64,000 bases of DNA from an uncultured Acholeplasmatales bacterium. GTDB lineage: Bacteria > Bacillota_I > Bacilli_A > Acholeplasmatales > Anaeroplasmataceae. Positions 17,633 to 26,750 of this stretch are shown here, in pieces. The notes under the pieces were generated by a model. The model did no database searches. It saw only the letters and a program-made list of their open reading frames with translations, and was not told the DNA's origin. The position numbers and the translations under genes are program-made. Numbering within the stretch: the stretch's first letter is position 1; each line of letters opens with the position of its first letter. The stretch lies in NCBI GenBank assembly GCA_944324805.1, contig CALUXS010000002.1, positions 124,001 to 188,000 on the forward strand. The letters are read 5' to 3'.

Positions 17633-17658
17633 CAAAAAAAGAGTCTATTAAGACTCTT
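17633..17658 (-). terminator. intrinsic terminator of the tRNA cluster
   Basis: Read on the minus strand, AAGAGTCT pairs with AGACTCTT across a 4-base loop, then a run of seven T. It converges with the fabZ terminator. Confidence 0.85.
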
Positions 17659-17669
17659 GTATATAAAAA

Positions 17670-17743
17670 TGGAGCAGGTGATGAGAATCGAACTCACGTA
17701 GTCAGCTTGGAAGGCTGAAGTTCTACCATTAAACTACACCTGC
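17670..17743 (-). tRNA. tRNA-Gly (anticodon TCC)
   Basis: This is a 74-base cloverleaf on the minus strand with acceptor stem GCAGGTG/CACCTGC, anticodon loop CTTCCAA, T arm GTGAGTTCGATTCTCAT and encoded CCA. It is the last gene of the cluster. Confidence 0.95.
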
Positions 17744-17751
17744 TTGTAAGA

Positions 17752-17828
17752 TGGTCGGGAAGACAGGATTTGAACCTGCGACCTCCTGGTCCCAAACCAG
17801 GCGCTCTACCAAGCTAAGCTACTTCCCG
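17752..17828 (-). tRNA. tRNA-Pro (anticodon TGG)
   Basis: This is a 77-base cloverleaf with acceptor CGGGAAG/CTTCCCG, anticodon stem-loop CTGGTTTGGGACCAG, T arm GCAGGTTCAAATCCTGT and encoded CCA. Confidence 0.95.
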
Positions 17829-17843
17829 ATTATTAAATTAGAA

Positions 17844-17920
17844 TGGCGCGCCCGAGAGGACTCGAACCCCTAACCTTTTGATCCGTAGTCAAACGATCTA
17901 TCCAGTTGATCTACGGGCGC
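17844..17920 (-). tRNA. tRNA-Arg (anticodon ACG)
   Basis: This is a 77-base cloverleaf with acceptor GCGCCCG/CGGGCGC, anticodon stem-loop TTTGACTACGGATCAAA and encoded CCA. The A at position 34 is normally edited to inosine. Confidence 0.95.
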
Positions 17921-17929
17921 ATATTTACA

Positions 17930-18006
17930 TGGCGGTCCGGACGGGACTCGAACCCGCGATCTCCAGTGTGACAGACTGACATGTTAACCAGCTACACCAC
18001 CGGACC
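17930..18006 (-). tRNA. tRNA-Asp (anticodon GTC)
   Basis: This is a 77-base cloverleaf with acceptor GGTCCGG/CCGGACC, anticodon stem-loop CAGTCTGTCACACTG and encoded CCA. It is the promoter-proximal gene of the cluster. Confidence 0.95.
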
Positions 18007-18019
18007 ACAACGCTCGTTT

Positions 18020-18048
18020 ATTATACCATAAACTTTTTGTGGTTTCAA
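18020..18048 (-). promoter_or_regulatory. promoter of the tRNA cluster
   Basis: On the minus strand TTGAAA (18043-18048) and TATAAT (18020-18025) have a 17-base spacer, a consensus promoter 14 bases before tRNA-Asp. Confidence 0.9.
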
Positions 18049-18205
18049 GTGTTATTTTTATTTTTTTTGGTTAACTTTGTTAGTTTTATGCTTGAAGTAT
18101 CAAGCGATAATTATTTTACAACTTTTTTATTAAATAATCAAGTAAAACTTTTAAAAAAAGTAAAAAAATGTTATACTTAATAAGTATAGTGATAGGGGTA
18201 TAGCT

Positions 18206-19675
18206 ATGAGAATATATAATAATCCAATAATTTTACAAGATTTTTCTGATCCTGACGCAATTAGAGTAGGTGAAGATTTTTATATGATTGCTTCAAGCTT
18301 TAATCATATGCCTGGAGTTCCAATCTTACATTCTAAAAATTTAGTAGACTGGGAATTGATAAATTATGTTTATGATTCTTTTCCTTTAGCAAAATATGAT
18401 AAAGTGTGTCCTGGACATGGAGCTTGGGCACCATCACTTAGGTATCATAATAATACTTTTTATGCAATGATTCCAACACCTGATGAAGGTTTATTTGTTG
18501 CAAGTACAAAAGATATATATGGTAAATGGGAAAAACCTTGGTGTCTAAAGAAGGCAAAAGGATTAGAAGACCCATGTCCTATTTGGCTAAATGGTAAGGC
18601 TTATGTTGTGCATGGCTTTGTTAAAAGTCGTTGTGGCTTTAATTCTAAACTAGCTATTTTTGAGGCAACAGAAGATTTAAAAGAAGCTTTAACAGATAGT
18701 GTAGTTATTTATGATGGTCACAACAATAATCCAACAATAGAAGGTCCAAAGTTTAACTATAGGAATGGTTTTTACTATATTTTAGCACCAGCTGGTGGTG
18801 TAACTACAGGTTGGCAAACATGTTTAAGAAGTAAAAATATTTATGGTCCTTATGAAACTAAAATTGTTTTAACGCAAGGACATACTAATATTAATGGTCC
18901 TCATCAAGGAGCATTAATAGATATAGATGACAATGATAACTGGGCATTTATTCATTTTCAAGATCAAGAATGCTATGGTAGGGTTTGTCATTTACAGCCA
19001 GTAACTTGGCTTAATGATTGGCCAGTCATGGGTAGAGTTTCTGATCCTCTTTTAGCAGGAGAGCCTGTCTTATGGAATGAATATTTGATTGATAAAGGCC
19101 CATTTTATAAGCTCGAATTATCTGATAAATTTAAAGATAAATTAGGCTTACAGTGGCAAACTTTAGCAAATCCTAAAAAGGATTGGTATTATTTAGAAGA
19201 CGGATTAAATTTAAAAGCTTTAAATCCTGATATTAAAAAACTAGGAATGTTACCTAATTTTTACGGTCAAAAGCTTGGCTTTAAGAATTTTACAGCTGAA
19301 ACAGAACTAGATTTAACTAGATTAGAAGAAAATAGTAAGTTTGGTTTTAGCTATTTAGGCTTAACATACTACGGCTTATATGTAACTAAAGAAAATGATA
19401 TTAATTACTTATGCTTATTTGAAAATGGTGAGGAAAAAGATACTATTCTAAGTAAAATATCTTATAACGAGGATAGAATTAAATTGAAACTTCGCTTTTA
19501 TGAACCAAATTGCTACCAATTAGGCTATAATAATGTTTGGTTTAAAGATAAATTCATAGCGACAAAAGGTGCCTGGGTTGGTGGAAAAATTGGTATTTTT
19601 GCTTGGGGTGCTAATGGCTATGCGAGGTTTAAATACTTCAAGGTAAAGGAGAATAAAAATGCAAGAAAAGGATAG
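18206..19675 (+). CDS. GH43 beta-xylosidase / arabinofuranosidase
   Basis: This 489-residue glycoside hydrolase has a five-bladed propeller with catalytic residues D15 (FSDPDAIRVG), D122 (GLEDPCPIW) and E179 (TIEGPKF). A C-terminal beta-sandwich follows (from about residue 310; FKNFTAETELD, KIGIFAWGANGYARF). No signal peptide is present, so it acts in the cytosol on imported oligosaccharides. Xylose released would feed the xylose isomerase and kinase at 2832-5616. A TATACT box lies about 30 bases upstream. It overlaps rlmD by 17 bases. Activity on arabinose side chains cannot be excluded. Confidence 0.9.
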   Translation: MRIYNNPIILQDFSDPDAIRVGEDFYMIASSFNHMPGVPILHSKNLVDWELINYVYDSFPLAKYDKVCPGHGAWAPSLRYHNNTFYAMIPTPDEGLFVASTKDIYGKWEKPWCLKKAKGLEDPCPIWLNGKAYVVHGFVKSRCGFNSKLAIFEATEDLKEALTDSVVIYDGHNNNPTIEGPKFNYRNGFYYILAPAGGVTTGWQTCLRSKNIYGPYETKIVLTQGHTNINGPHQGALIDIDDNDNWAFIHFQDQECYGRVCHLQPVTWLNDWPVMGRVSDPLLAGEPVLWNEYLIDKGPFYKLELSDKFKDKLGLQWQTLANPKKDWYYLEDGLNLKALNPDIKKLGMLPNFYGQKLGFKNFTAETELDLTRLEENSKFGFSYLGLTYYGLYVTKENDINYLCLFENGEEKDTILSKISYNEDRIKLKLRFYEPNCYQLGYNNVWFKDKFIATKGAWVGGKIGIFAWGANGYARFKYFKVKENKNARKG

Positions 19676-21005
19676 ATTTATACTAGATATAAAAAGATTA
19701 GGTATTAATGGCGAGGGAATTGGATTTTACAATAAACTTGCAGTCTTCGTAAAAAATGCAATACCAGGTGAAGGTGTTGACGTAGAGGTAACTAAGGTAT
19801 TACCTAAGATGGCCTATGCTAAAATAGTTGATTGGAAAAATAAATCAAAAGCTCGTTTAGAACCTAAGTGTAAATATTATAATGAATGTGGTGCCTGTCA
19901 AACAATGCACATATCTAATGATAAAATGGGTGAATTAAAACGAGAACTAGTAATAGAGGCTATTAAACGTTATACAAAGTTAAATCCAACTAGCTTTGAA
20001 ATTAAAAAAACATTAACAATGGAAGAACCATTTAATTATCGTAATAAATCTACCCTTGTAGTTAGAAGAAACATGGGTAAAAATGCTGTTTCAATGATTG
20101 AGGAAGGAACAAATAAAACCTTTGCAATTGACACTTGTTTAGTTCAAGATGAAAAAATAAATGAGATTAATGCTAAGGTTATTGCACTTTCAAATGAATT
20201 AAATGTAAAATCATTTGGTTGTGAAAAATATAGTTGGCGTTACCTAGTAACAAGAGTAGCTAAAAACACAAATGAAAGTTTAGTATGCCTTGTAGTATAT
20301 AAATTTGATAAAGAAATTGAAGAATTTGCAAAATCAATTGTTGGTAGAAAATTAGCAGATAGTGTTTATGTAAATATCAATAATGATGATAAAACACATG
20401 AAATATTTGGTGAAGAATCTATTTTCATAGGTGGTAAAAAAAGTATTATTGAAACAATTGATAGATACAAATTTAATATTTATCCAACAACTTTCTTTCA
20501 ATTAAATACTAAACAAACAGAAGTCTTATATGAGCAAGTTAAAAAGGCATGTAAGCTAACTCATCAAGAGCGTGTATTAGATGCTTTCTGTGGTGTTGGT
20601 ACAATTGCTACTTATCTAGCAAATGTTAGTAAAGAAGTAGTTGGTATAGAATATAATAAAGAGGCAATAGAAGCAGCTAAAGAAAATTTAAAATTAAATA
20701 AGACTAAAAATGTTAGCTTCTATCAAGGTAATACAGCAAAACTATTACCAGAATTAATTGCTAAAGATATGACATTTGATGTTGCTGTATTTGATCCACC
20801 ACGTACAGGATTAGGAGAAGACGTAATAGCAACATTACTAAAAACAAACATTAAACGTATTGTATATGTTTCTTGTAATCCATCAACTTTAGCAAAAGAT
20901 TTAAATCTATTATCTGAAAAATATAAGGTTAGATATATACAACCAGTAGATATGTTCCCACAAACATCACATGTTGAGTCAATCACATTGCTATCTCTAA
21001 AATAG
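19659..21005 (+). CDS. rlmD: 23S rRNA (uracil-5-)-methyltransferase, RlmD/TrmA family
   Basis: This 448-residue protein has an N-terminal TRAM domain, an Fe-S cysteine motif CKYYNECGAC, and a Rossmann methyltransferase domain with AFCGVGTIATYLA, VFDPPRTGL and VYVSCNPSTLA holding the catalytic Cys. It methylates uridine in 23S rRNA. The C-terminal HVESITLLSLK is the conserved family end. This 3' end is the insertion site of the accessory island that follows, and the codons of HVESITLL recur at 29631, 43198 and 50777. Confidence 0.93.
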   Translation: MQEKDRFILDIKRLGINGEGIGFYNKLAVFVKNAIPGEGVDVEVTKVLPKMAYAKIVDWKNKSKARLEPKCKYYNECGACQTMHISNDKMGELKRELVIEAIKRYTKLNPTSFEIKKTLTMEEPFNYRNKSTLVVRRNMGKNAVSMIEEGTNKTFAIDTCLVQDEKINEINAKVIALSNELNVKSFGCEKYSWRYLVTRVAKNTNESLVCLVVYKFDKEIEEFAKSIVGRKLADSVYVNINNDDKTHEIFGEESIFIGGKKSIIETIDRYKFNIYPTTFFQLNTKQTEVLYEQVKKACKLTHQERVLDAFCGVGTIATYLANVSKEVVGIEYNKEAIEAAKENLKLNKTKNVSFYQGNTAKLLPELIAKDMTFDVAVFDPPRTGLGEDVIATLLKTNIKRIVYVSCNPSTLAKDLNLLSEKYKVRYIQPVDMFPQTSHVESITLLSLK

Positions 21006-21068
21006 CCTAAAATCAACTAAAAATAGACCAAAAACGAGGGATTTTTAACGAAATTCCTCTTTATTTTT
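20970..21068 (+). repeat. att-like copy 1: native 3' end of rlmD plus terminator
   Basis: From CATGTTGAGTCAATCACATT through the rlmD stop and its terminator, this stretch recurs with about 15 percent mismatch at 50777-50873. Degenerate copies of its first 25 bases occur at 29631 and 43198. It marks the left boundary of the island. Confidence 0.8.
21036..21068 (+). terminator. rlmD intrinsic terminator
   Basis: GAGGGATTT pairs with AAATTCCTC across TTAACG, followed by a T-rich run. An identical hairpin stands at 50842-50873. Confidence 0.8.
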
Positions 21069-21146
21069 GCCTCGTATTTGAGAATATATGAAAAACATAT
21101 CATAATAGCTGAAAATATATTTTTAAATAACCTAATACATATATAG

Positions 21147-21337
21147 ATCGTATTCGAAAAAGTGATTATAAATAGAAATGTTAATAATAAAAGAGAATTA
21201 TTAGAAAAAATATTCAACTAAAAAGTATAGAAACAATCAATAAAACAATAAAAGATATAGAAAATAAGCAAAAAAGATTAGTTTATTTAATGATTGATGG
21301 AACTTTAATTATCAGCAAAAGAATGAACGAAGTATAA
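21147..21337 (+). pseudogene. coiled-coil remnant, possibly the C-terminus of a large serine recombinase
   Basis: Two short frames, separated by a frameshift near 21214, read FEKVIINRNVNNKRELLEK and then LKSIETINKTIKDIENKQKR followed by LVYLMIDGTLIISKRMNEV. Helical E/K/I-rich runs ending in a L-x-DG-x-I segment are typical of the C-terminal coiled coil of large serine recombinases. The remnant lies directly beside the rlmD attachment site, where an integrase gene would be expected. Identification rests on pattern alone. Confidence 0.35.
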
Positions 21338-21360
21338 GTAAAATTAATAATTAAAATTAT

Positions 21361-21384
21361 GATCTCGTTTGAGGTCGTTTTTTT
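21361..21384 (+). terminator. terminator-like hairpin upstream of the Pycsar genes
   Basis: GATCTC pairs with GAGGTC (one G-T pair) over GTTT and is followed by seven T. It would end the transcript of the decayed gene before it. Confidence 0.6.
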
Positions 21385-21453
21385 AAGTTTATTTGTGGAT
21401 GTAAAAATGCTATAATATAAGAAATGATTTCAATAAAGTGGGAGAATAAACTT

Positions 21454-22143
21454 ATGAATTCTAGCAATAAAAGTAAATTAAAAAATGAACTAAAACAAAT
21501 TAGAGATTTAAAGATTAGAGTGGAAAATGTTGATGACCATCATTATGACAATCAAATACCAAAGGGAACTACAGTATATAACTTAGCTTGTAGTATTATG
21601 TTTGTAGATATGAGAAACTCTACAGATATGACAGATAAAAATGGCAGTAGAGATATGACAAAGATATATAAAATGTTTGCTAAATTGGTAATTACAGCTG
21701 TAGAAGAAAATGATGGTAGAGTTTATCAAATTATGGGCGATGGTATGCTTTGTTCATTTATAGGTGATAAAAATAAGAACTCTGGTGAAAAAGCTCTAAG
21801 TGCAGCAAAGACCATCAATGATTATTTGAAAGACGTATACAATGAAATAGTAGAAGATGATTGGAAGATTAGTTGCGGTATTGGTATTAGAACTGGACAC
21901 ATTTTCCTAAATAGAATTGGTACTAGAGGTAAAAATAAGACTTGTAAGGTTGCCTACCCAAGCAGTATTACTAATTATGCGTGTAAACTTTGTAATCAAG
22001 CTGAAGGTGGACAAGTGCTATTTGATGATGCGACTTATGACCAAATTAAGAATAAAAATTTGATTAAAGAAGTAGATAAGAGTAAACTGGGGACTTGTAA
22101 GAATATAGTTGGTAATATATGGGAGATTAAGTATGGAGAATAA
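21454..22143 (+). CDS. pycC: Pycsar nucleotide cyclase PycC
   Basis: This 229-residue class III cyclase domain protein has both metal-binding Asp: D52 in MFVDMRNSTDM and D96 in QIMGDGMLCSF. Later segments CGIGIRTGHIFL and AYPSSITNYACKL match the PycC branch. PycC proteins make cCMP or cUMP on phage infection, which activates a membrane or TIR effector. The next gene is such an effector, which decides the call. The ATG at 21454 has GGGAG 9 bases before it; the ATG at 21424 lies on the expected transcription start set by the extended -10 box TGCTATAAT at 21408-21416. Base choice (C or U) cannot be read from the sequence. Confidence 0.85.
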   Translation: MNSSNKSKLKNELKQIRDLKIRVENVDDHHYDNQIPKGTTVYNLACSIMFVDMRNSTDMTDKNGSRDMTKIYKMFAKLVITAVEENDGRVYQIMGDGMLCSFIGDKNKNSGEKALSAAKTINDYLKDVYNEIVEDDWKISCGIGIRTGHIFLNRIGTRGKNKTCKVAYPSSITNYACKLCNQAEGGQVLFDDATYDQIKNKNLIKEVDKSKLGTCKNIVGNIWEIKYGE

Positions 22144-22657
22144 AAGTTATACTAGGGAAGATGCCTATAATACATTAAATATGATTAATGAATGGATACG
22201 TGACTCAGACACAAAAACATCAATTTTGATGGCAATAATAACACTATTTTCAGGACTATTAGTTGTAAAAATTGATGATATAAAAAGCATAATAGATTTT
22301 TCTTCCAATCCAGCTATTGGTACTATATTTGTTATCATTATTTTGGCATATATTTTCTCTTATGCGTGTGTATTTTATTTTAGTTTTATGTCCTTATATG
22401 CAAGAAAAAATAAGGATAAAGATAACAATAATTCAATATTCTTTTTTGGTACAATTTCAACTTTAAGTAAAGAAGAGTTTATAAAAGATACATCAAAAAT
22501 TAAAGATGAGGATGTACTAAATGACTTGAAAATGCAAATTTTAATTAATTCTAAAATCGCTAATAGAAAATATAATTATTTTAATAATAGTTTAATAGCA
22601 ACTAGTGTATTATTTATTTGTGTGATTATATTATTCATACTTATATTTTTATTATAA
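22133..22657 (+). CDS. pycTM: Pycsar membrane effector PycTM
   Basis: This 174-residue protein has an N-terminal helix NTLNMINEWIRDSDTKTSIL leading into membrane helices at about 35-52, 63-88 and 155-173. It has a cytosolic FFFGTISTLSKEEF segment. This is the layout of the Pycsar effector family, which binds the cyclic pyrimidine nucleotide and disrupts the membrane, stopping phage growth by killing or arresting the cell. It overlaps the cyclase by 11 bases with GGGAG upstream, so the two are coupled. Confidence 0.85.
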   Translation: MENKSYTREDAYNTLNMINEWIRDSDTKTSILMAIITLFSGLLVVKIDDIKSIIDFSSNPAIGTIFVIIILAYIFSYACVFYFSFMSLYARKNKDKDNNNSIFFFGTISTLSKEEFIKDTSKIKDEDVLNDLKMQILINSKIANRKYNYFNNSLIATSVLFICVIILFILIFLL

Positions 22658-22710
22658 TAGTTTATTTTAATTTGTAATTTAAAGTAAATATATAGATTTG
22701 AGGTGTTAGT

Positions 22711-23997
22711 TTGTCTTTTTTCTTTTTTTTCTTTAATGGATTATATAACATTATTGATATTCAAATCGCATTCAAGAAAATTCTTGTGAATAAAATGCTG
22801 CTTGATGGGTATTATGATATGAATAAATATATTTGTAAGAATATAAATAAGAACGATATGTATGAAAAGTTGAAAAAGAAGAATTCAAAGTACATAGTTT
22901 TGTATGAAAAGGCTTACCCAGCCAAAGATGATGCTACAACATTTTGGTACCAAAATATAAAAACACTAAATAATGGTTATATTGATGTAGAAAATATTAC
23001 AAATGAAGATGCTGAAGCAATTGTAAAATGGGTTTATCAAATTCTAAGAAAACAAAGTGAACGTGAAGAATTTACTAAAGCAATATTTACTAAAATTAAA
23101 GATTTTTACGGCATAAAAAATGAAATTGCAATTGAAAATGGTGTTGTATACAACAAGTCTAAAGTAGAACTTAAATTTTTTTCAAGTATTTCAGAAATAA
23201 GTTCATTTATAATGTTGTTACCAAAAAAAGAGGGGAAAACTATCTTTTTTAGAGGCCATGAAAATATGAATTATTTGTTATGTCCTTCTATTTTACGAAC
23301 AACTAATTTAAAAAATAATGAAAGAAATCTCTATAATGATATGATAATAAATTGTCCACATGAATTTGAAAAATGTAAGAGTCATTTAGAAAAACTTGTT
23401 AAGATGCAACACTATGGACTTCCAACAAGATTGCTGGATATTACGAGAAATATGCTAGTTGCTTTATTTTTTGCATGTGAGAGTCAAACAAATACGTATG
23501 GTGAGTTGATTATTATTGAAGAGGATACTACTAAAATAAAATATCCTCAAAGTGACACAGTTTCTATATTAGCAAGTTTACCTTTATTTAGTAGAGAAAA
23601 ACAAGAAGAGTTTAATAATGTGGCTAGTAATAGAGAAGTAACACAAAAAGAATTTAATACTAGAGTAAATAGATTAATTCATGAAGTTAGATTGGAAAAG
23701 CCTGCTTTTAAACCGGAAATAGAAAAGGAAACTATTATAAATAATTATGTTGTTTATGCACTTAAGAATAATAGTAGAATTATAAAACAAGATGGGGCTT
23801 TTATAATTTGTGGTTTAGATGCTGAGAATGGAACACTAAATAAATTTAGATATTCTAAAGACGATAAAAATATTATTATTTTAATAGAAGACAAGAAAAA
23901 AATAATTTCGGAATTAGATAATTATTCAATTAATAGAGCATCATTATTTCCAGAAATAGAAGGTGTGTCTCAATATCTTGTTAAAAAATATTCTTAA
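22711..23997 (+). CDS. FRG-domain protein, probable defence protein
   Basis: The middle of this protein carries an FRG domain: TIFFRGHENMNYLLCPSILR, then LVKMQHYGLPTRLLDITRNM and VALFFACES. FRG proteins are common in defence islands, but their activity is not settled. The N-terminus is uncertain. A TTG at 22711 lies 5 bases after GAGGTG but would encode a run of Phe; the first ATG is at 22795. A T-rich tract here could have slipped. It follows the Pycsar pair on the same strand with a 53-base gap. Confidence 0.75.
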   Translation: MSFFFFFFNGLYNIIDIQIAFKKILVNKMLLDGYYDMNKYICKNINKNDMYEKLKKKNSKYIVLYEKAYPAKDDATTFWYQNIKTLNNGYIDVENITNEDAEAIVKWVYQILRKQSEREEFTKAIFTKIKDFYGIKNEIAIENGVVYNKSKVELKFFSSISEISSFIMLLPKKEGKTIFFRGHENMNYLLCPSILRTTNLKNNERNLYNDMIINCPHEFEKCKSHLEKLVKMQHYGLPTRLLDITRNMLVALFFACESQTNTYGELIIIEEDTTKIKYPQSDTVSILASLPLFSREKQEEFNNVASNREVTQKEFNTRVNRLIHEVRLEKPAFKPEIEKETIINNYVVYALKNNSRIIKQDGAFIICGLDAENGTLNKFRYSKDDKNIIILIEDKKKIISELDNYSINRASLFPEIEGVSQYLVKKYS

Positions 23998-24305
23998 TAT
24001 GTAAATTGATTTATATAAAAAATAATGCGGAGATTTTAATGACAAAATTGTATAGATAGATTTTTTATTAAAAGCTTAAAAGATTTAATTATAATATCAG
24101 CAAATATTAATAAGATTTTTTACATCTATAAAAGTAATGATGTAAAAACCATTTATATTATAAACTAATAGTATTTTTCCATTGTGAAAACTAAAATATA
24201 AAATATATCAATCATAATTGATAAGTTTTTTTATATTTATCAATAAACAAAATATTTATTAACTTCAAATTCTATTTAAATTGTAAAATAAGGATGTGAT
24301 TGATA
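23998..24305. other. AT-rich gap without a recognised gene
   Basis: About 300 bases separate the FRG gene and the DUF3883 gene. A TTGATAA/TTATCAA inverted repeat lies near 24219-24243. No ORF of note is present. Confidence 0.5.
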
Positions 24306-25532
24306 ATGATAGATAATTTTTATTCAAAGATAGAAGTGTGGAAAAATTCTCAAGATTATGTAACGCGTAAAAATGAAGAAAAGCAAAAGAAAAAAGAATT
24401 AGAAGAGTTTATAAGTAAGTTTACTTTAGAATATATTGATGCTATGCCTATTGAAAGTTATGTAACAGGAATGAACAATAAGAATTCGTTTTGTTATATG
24501 ATTGAAGAAACTTTTAAATGTTTTGGAAAAATAAGTGGTCGCACTTCAGCATATCAAAAATATGTAATATATTGGTCAGAAGAGAAAAAAGATTATTTAT
24601 TTGGCGATAAAAGAACTAAGTATAGAAGAGGCTTTGGTAGTGAAAAGAATGAAATATATGAAAATGTAAAAAAAGAAATAACTACTATTATAGAGGCTTC
24701 TTTCGCAAATGACTATAAATCTATTGCAAAATCTCCTTTAAACCCACAATTTAAAAACAAAATAGCTTTCTTGTATAATTATGATAATCAATTACCAATA
24801 TATAGTGATGATGATCTAAATGTAATTTTAACTATATTCGAAATACCATTTAATAAAAAAGAAGATAGAGCATTTAAAAGAGAAAAATTGTTTAAATTTT
24901 ATAAGGATAATCAGCTAGATAAGGTTTTATCAACTTATATGTTTATGGCATTTGTTTATAGTCTATATGGATATAGAAATATATTGCGTAGCGATGAAAA
25001 GCCTACACTAATAGATAAGATTAGTGAATATTTATTAGAGGATGTTAAAGTTGGAGAAGTTATAAAAACTAAAAGAAATTCTGATGGAAATACTAGAAAA
25101 TTAGTATATAATCCTGATATTGAAGAAATTAAGAGAATTACTGGTAGAAAAGCAGAAGATATCGTAATAGAATACTTAAATGCTCACAAAAAAGAGATGA
25201 ATATAAAGACTATTACTTGTTGGTGTAATGGAGAAAATCATAATGATGTAAAAGGTTATGATATTAGTTATGTAACTAATGATGGTAATGAATTTTTTGT
25301 TGAAGTCAAAGGAACAAAACAAAATTTTGATGAAGAAGTATTATTTGAAATGTCAGCTAATGAATATGAGGTGATGAGAACACATCCTAACAACTATTAT
25401 ATTTTCTTTGTAAATAATGTAAATGAAGGCAAAGTAATTAAAAGAATCTTAGGAAAAGATATTGAAGGTGAAGAGCCTATTAAGTATAGAATTAACTTTA
25501 AATCAAAAAAAATTAATGAAAATGTAGTTTAA
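24306..25532 (+). CDS. DUF3883-domain protein, probable nuclease-like defence protein
   Basis: The C-terminal 110 residues of this 408-residue protein match DUF3883, a PD-(D/E)XK-like domain: RKAEDIVIEYLN, KGYDISYVTNDGNEFFVEVK and MSANEYEVMRTHPNNYYIFF, with D and ExK placed as in these nucleases. The N-terminal 280 residues are unrecognised and start with a Lys/Glu-rich helix. It is 24 bases before an AbiH gene and probably cotranscribed. The ATG at 24306 follows AAGGATGTG by 8 bases. Confidence 0.75.
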   Translation: MIDNFYSKIEVWKNSQDYVTRKNEEKQKKKELEEFISKFTLEYIDAMPIESYVTGMNNKNSFCYMIEETFKCFGKISGRTSAYQKYVIYWSEEKKDYLFGDKRTKYRRGFGSEKNEIYENVKKEITTIIEASFANDYKSIAKSPLNPQFKNKIAFLYNYDNQLPIYSDDDLNVILTIFEIPFNKKEDRAFKREKLFKFYKDNQLDKVLSTYMFMAFVYSLYGYRNILRSDEKPTLIDKISEYLLEDVKVGEVIKTKRNSDGNTRKLVYNPDIEEIKRITGRKAEDIVIEYLNAHKKEMNIKTITCWCNGENHNDVKGYDISYVTNDGNEFFVEVKGTKQNFDEEVLFEMSANEYEVMRTHPNNYYIFFVNNVNEGKVIKRILGKDIEGEEPIKYRINFKSKKINENVV

Positions 25533-25556
25533 AAGTATATTTGGAGAGTGATATAA

Positions 25557-26750
25557 ATGGGTTATACACATATTAACACATTATTAATTGGAAATGGATT
25601 TGATTTAAGTTTAGACTTAAAAACTAGTTATAATGATTTTCATAGTGTTTTAAAAGATGTTTTTGATACAAAAATTAGAAATCATCACATATTTATTGAT
25701 AAATGGAAAAGTGAAGGAATTAAATTATCTGAAGAATATGGAGCAGCAGAACTTTTTTATAAGATATATGATAATAAGGATAATTTTTTTGTTAAATACT
25801 TTTCAAATGCCAAATATAATGAATGGAATGAACTTGAAAAGGAATTAGAAAAAATATATTTAACACTAGATATATTATTAGAAGATATACACTCAATAAT
25901 ATTAAACGAAAAAAAAGTTATGATGAGCAATAAAAGATATATTATTAGAAATATATACAACTATCCAACACCTCATATTTTTGACTACATAGATAAGTGG
26001 AAAGATTTTGAATTTTCTATGAATGAATCTTTTGTTGATGAAGGATTGTTTTATGATAGATATTTCGAAACAAATCCCATATCAAAGATTAATCAAATAG
26101 AGAGAATAAATGAACTTAAAGCTACGATTCCTAAACTGTTATATGAAGATTTATTATTGTTTTGTAATTTGTTTACATTGTATTTAAATGTTTTTACTAA
26201 TAATATTCCAATAGTAAAAAATAAGATATTCGCTAGCTATATTTTTTCATATAACTATACAGAAGTAGCAGAAAAAATCATAAATGCAGATAACATAATA
26301 CATCTACATGGAAAGTTTAAGTATGATGAAAATGTAAATATTAATGGTTGGAAGAATGATAGTATTGTTTTTGGTGTTGATGATAAAACAAAATTTATAA
26401 ATTCAGGATTTGAGAGATTTAAAAAAACAATCATTCGATGTATGATAGATAGCGATATTAGTAAACTAGATGATAATTTAAAATCAGCTAATAAAATTCC
26501 TAATTTGAAAAAAGCAATATGGATTGTGGGTCATTCCTTAGACTTGATAGATGAGGACTCATTAAGAATGATACTAAGAAATAATTGGCAAGAATATGTT
26601 GTTTTTTATTATAACGAAGAAGCCAAATTTAACCTTATTTATAATCTTAGAGCAATATTAGGAGTAGATAACTACGAAAAACTATATAATAGTGGTTCAA
26701 TATTATATAGACCTGTTTCAGATTTTTCTAATAGATTAAAAATTGGTTAA
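25557..26750 (+). CDS. abiH: AbiH-family abortive infection protein
   Basis: This 397-residue protein has the N-terminal LLIGNGFDLSLDLKTSYNDF, central FSYNYTEV and IHLHGKF, and C-terminal AIWIVGHSLDLIDEDSLR. These segments define AbiH, a lactococcal phage abortive infection family whose fold looks nucleotide-binding. The ATG follows GGAGAG. Its operon partner is the DUF3883 protein. A second AbiH is at 36875, also behind a nuclease-like gene. Confidence 0.88.
   Translation: MGYTHINTLLIGNGFDLSLDLKTSYNDFHSVLKDVFDTKIRNHHIFIDKWKSEGIKLSEEYGAAELFYKIYDNKDNFFVKYFSNAKYNEWNELEKELEKIYLTLDILLEDIHSIILNEKKVMMSNKRYIIRNIYNYPTPHIFDYIDKWKDFEFSMNESFVDEGLFYDRYFETNPISKINQIERINELKATIPKLLYEDLLLFCNLFTLYLNVFTNNIPIVKNKIFASYIFSYNYTEVAEKIINADNIIHLHGKFKYDENVNINGWKNDSIVFGVDDKTKFINSGFERFKKTIIRCMIDSDISKLDDNLKSANKIPNLKKAIWIVGHSLDLIDEDSLRMILRNNWQEYVVFYYNEEAKFNLIYNLRAILGVDNYEKLYNSGSILYRPVSDFSNRLKIG

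Noticed and set aside
24219-24246. Terminator after the FRG gene
   Set aside because: The AT-only stem is too weak and lies more than 200 bases behind the gene.
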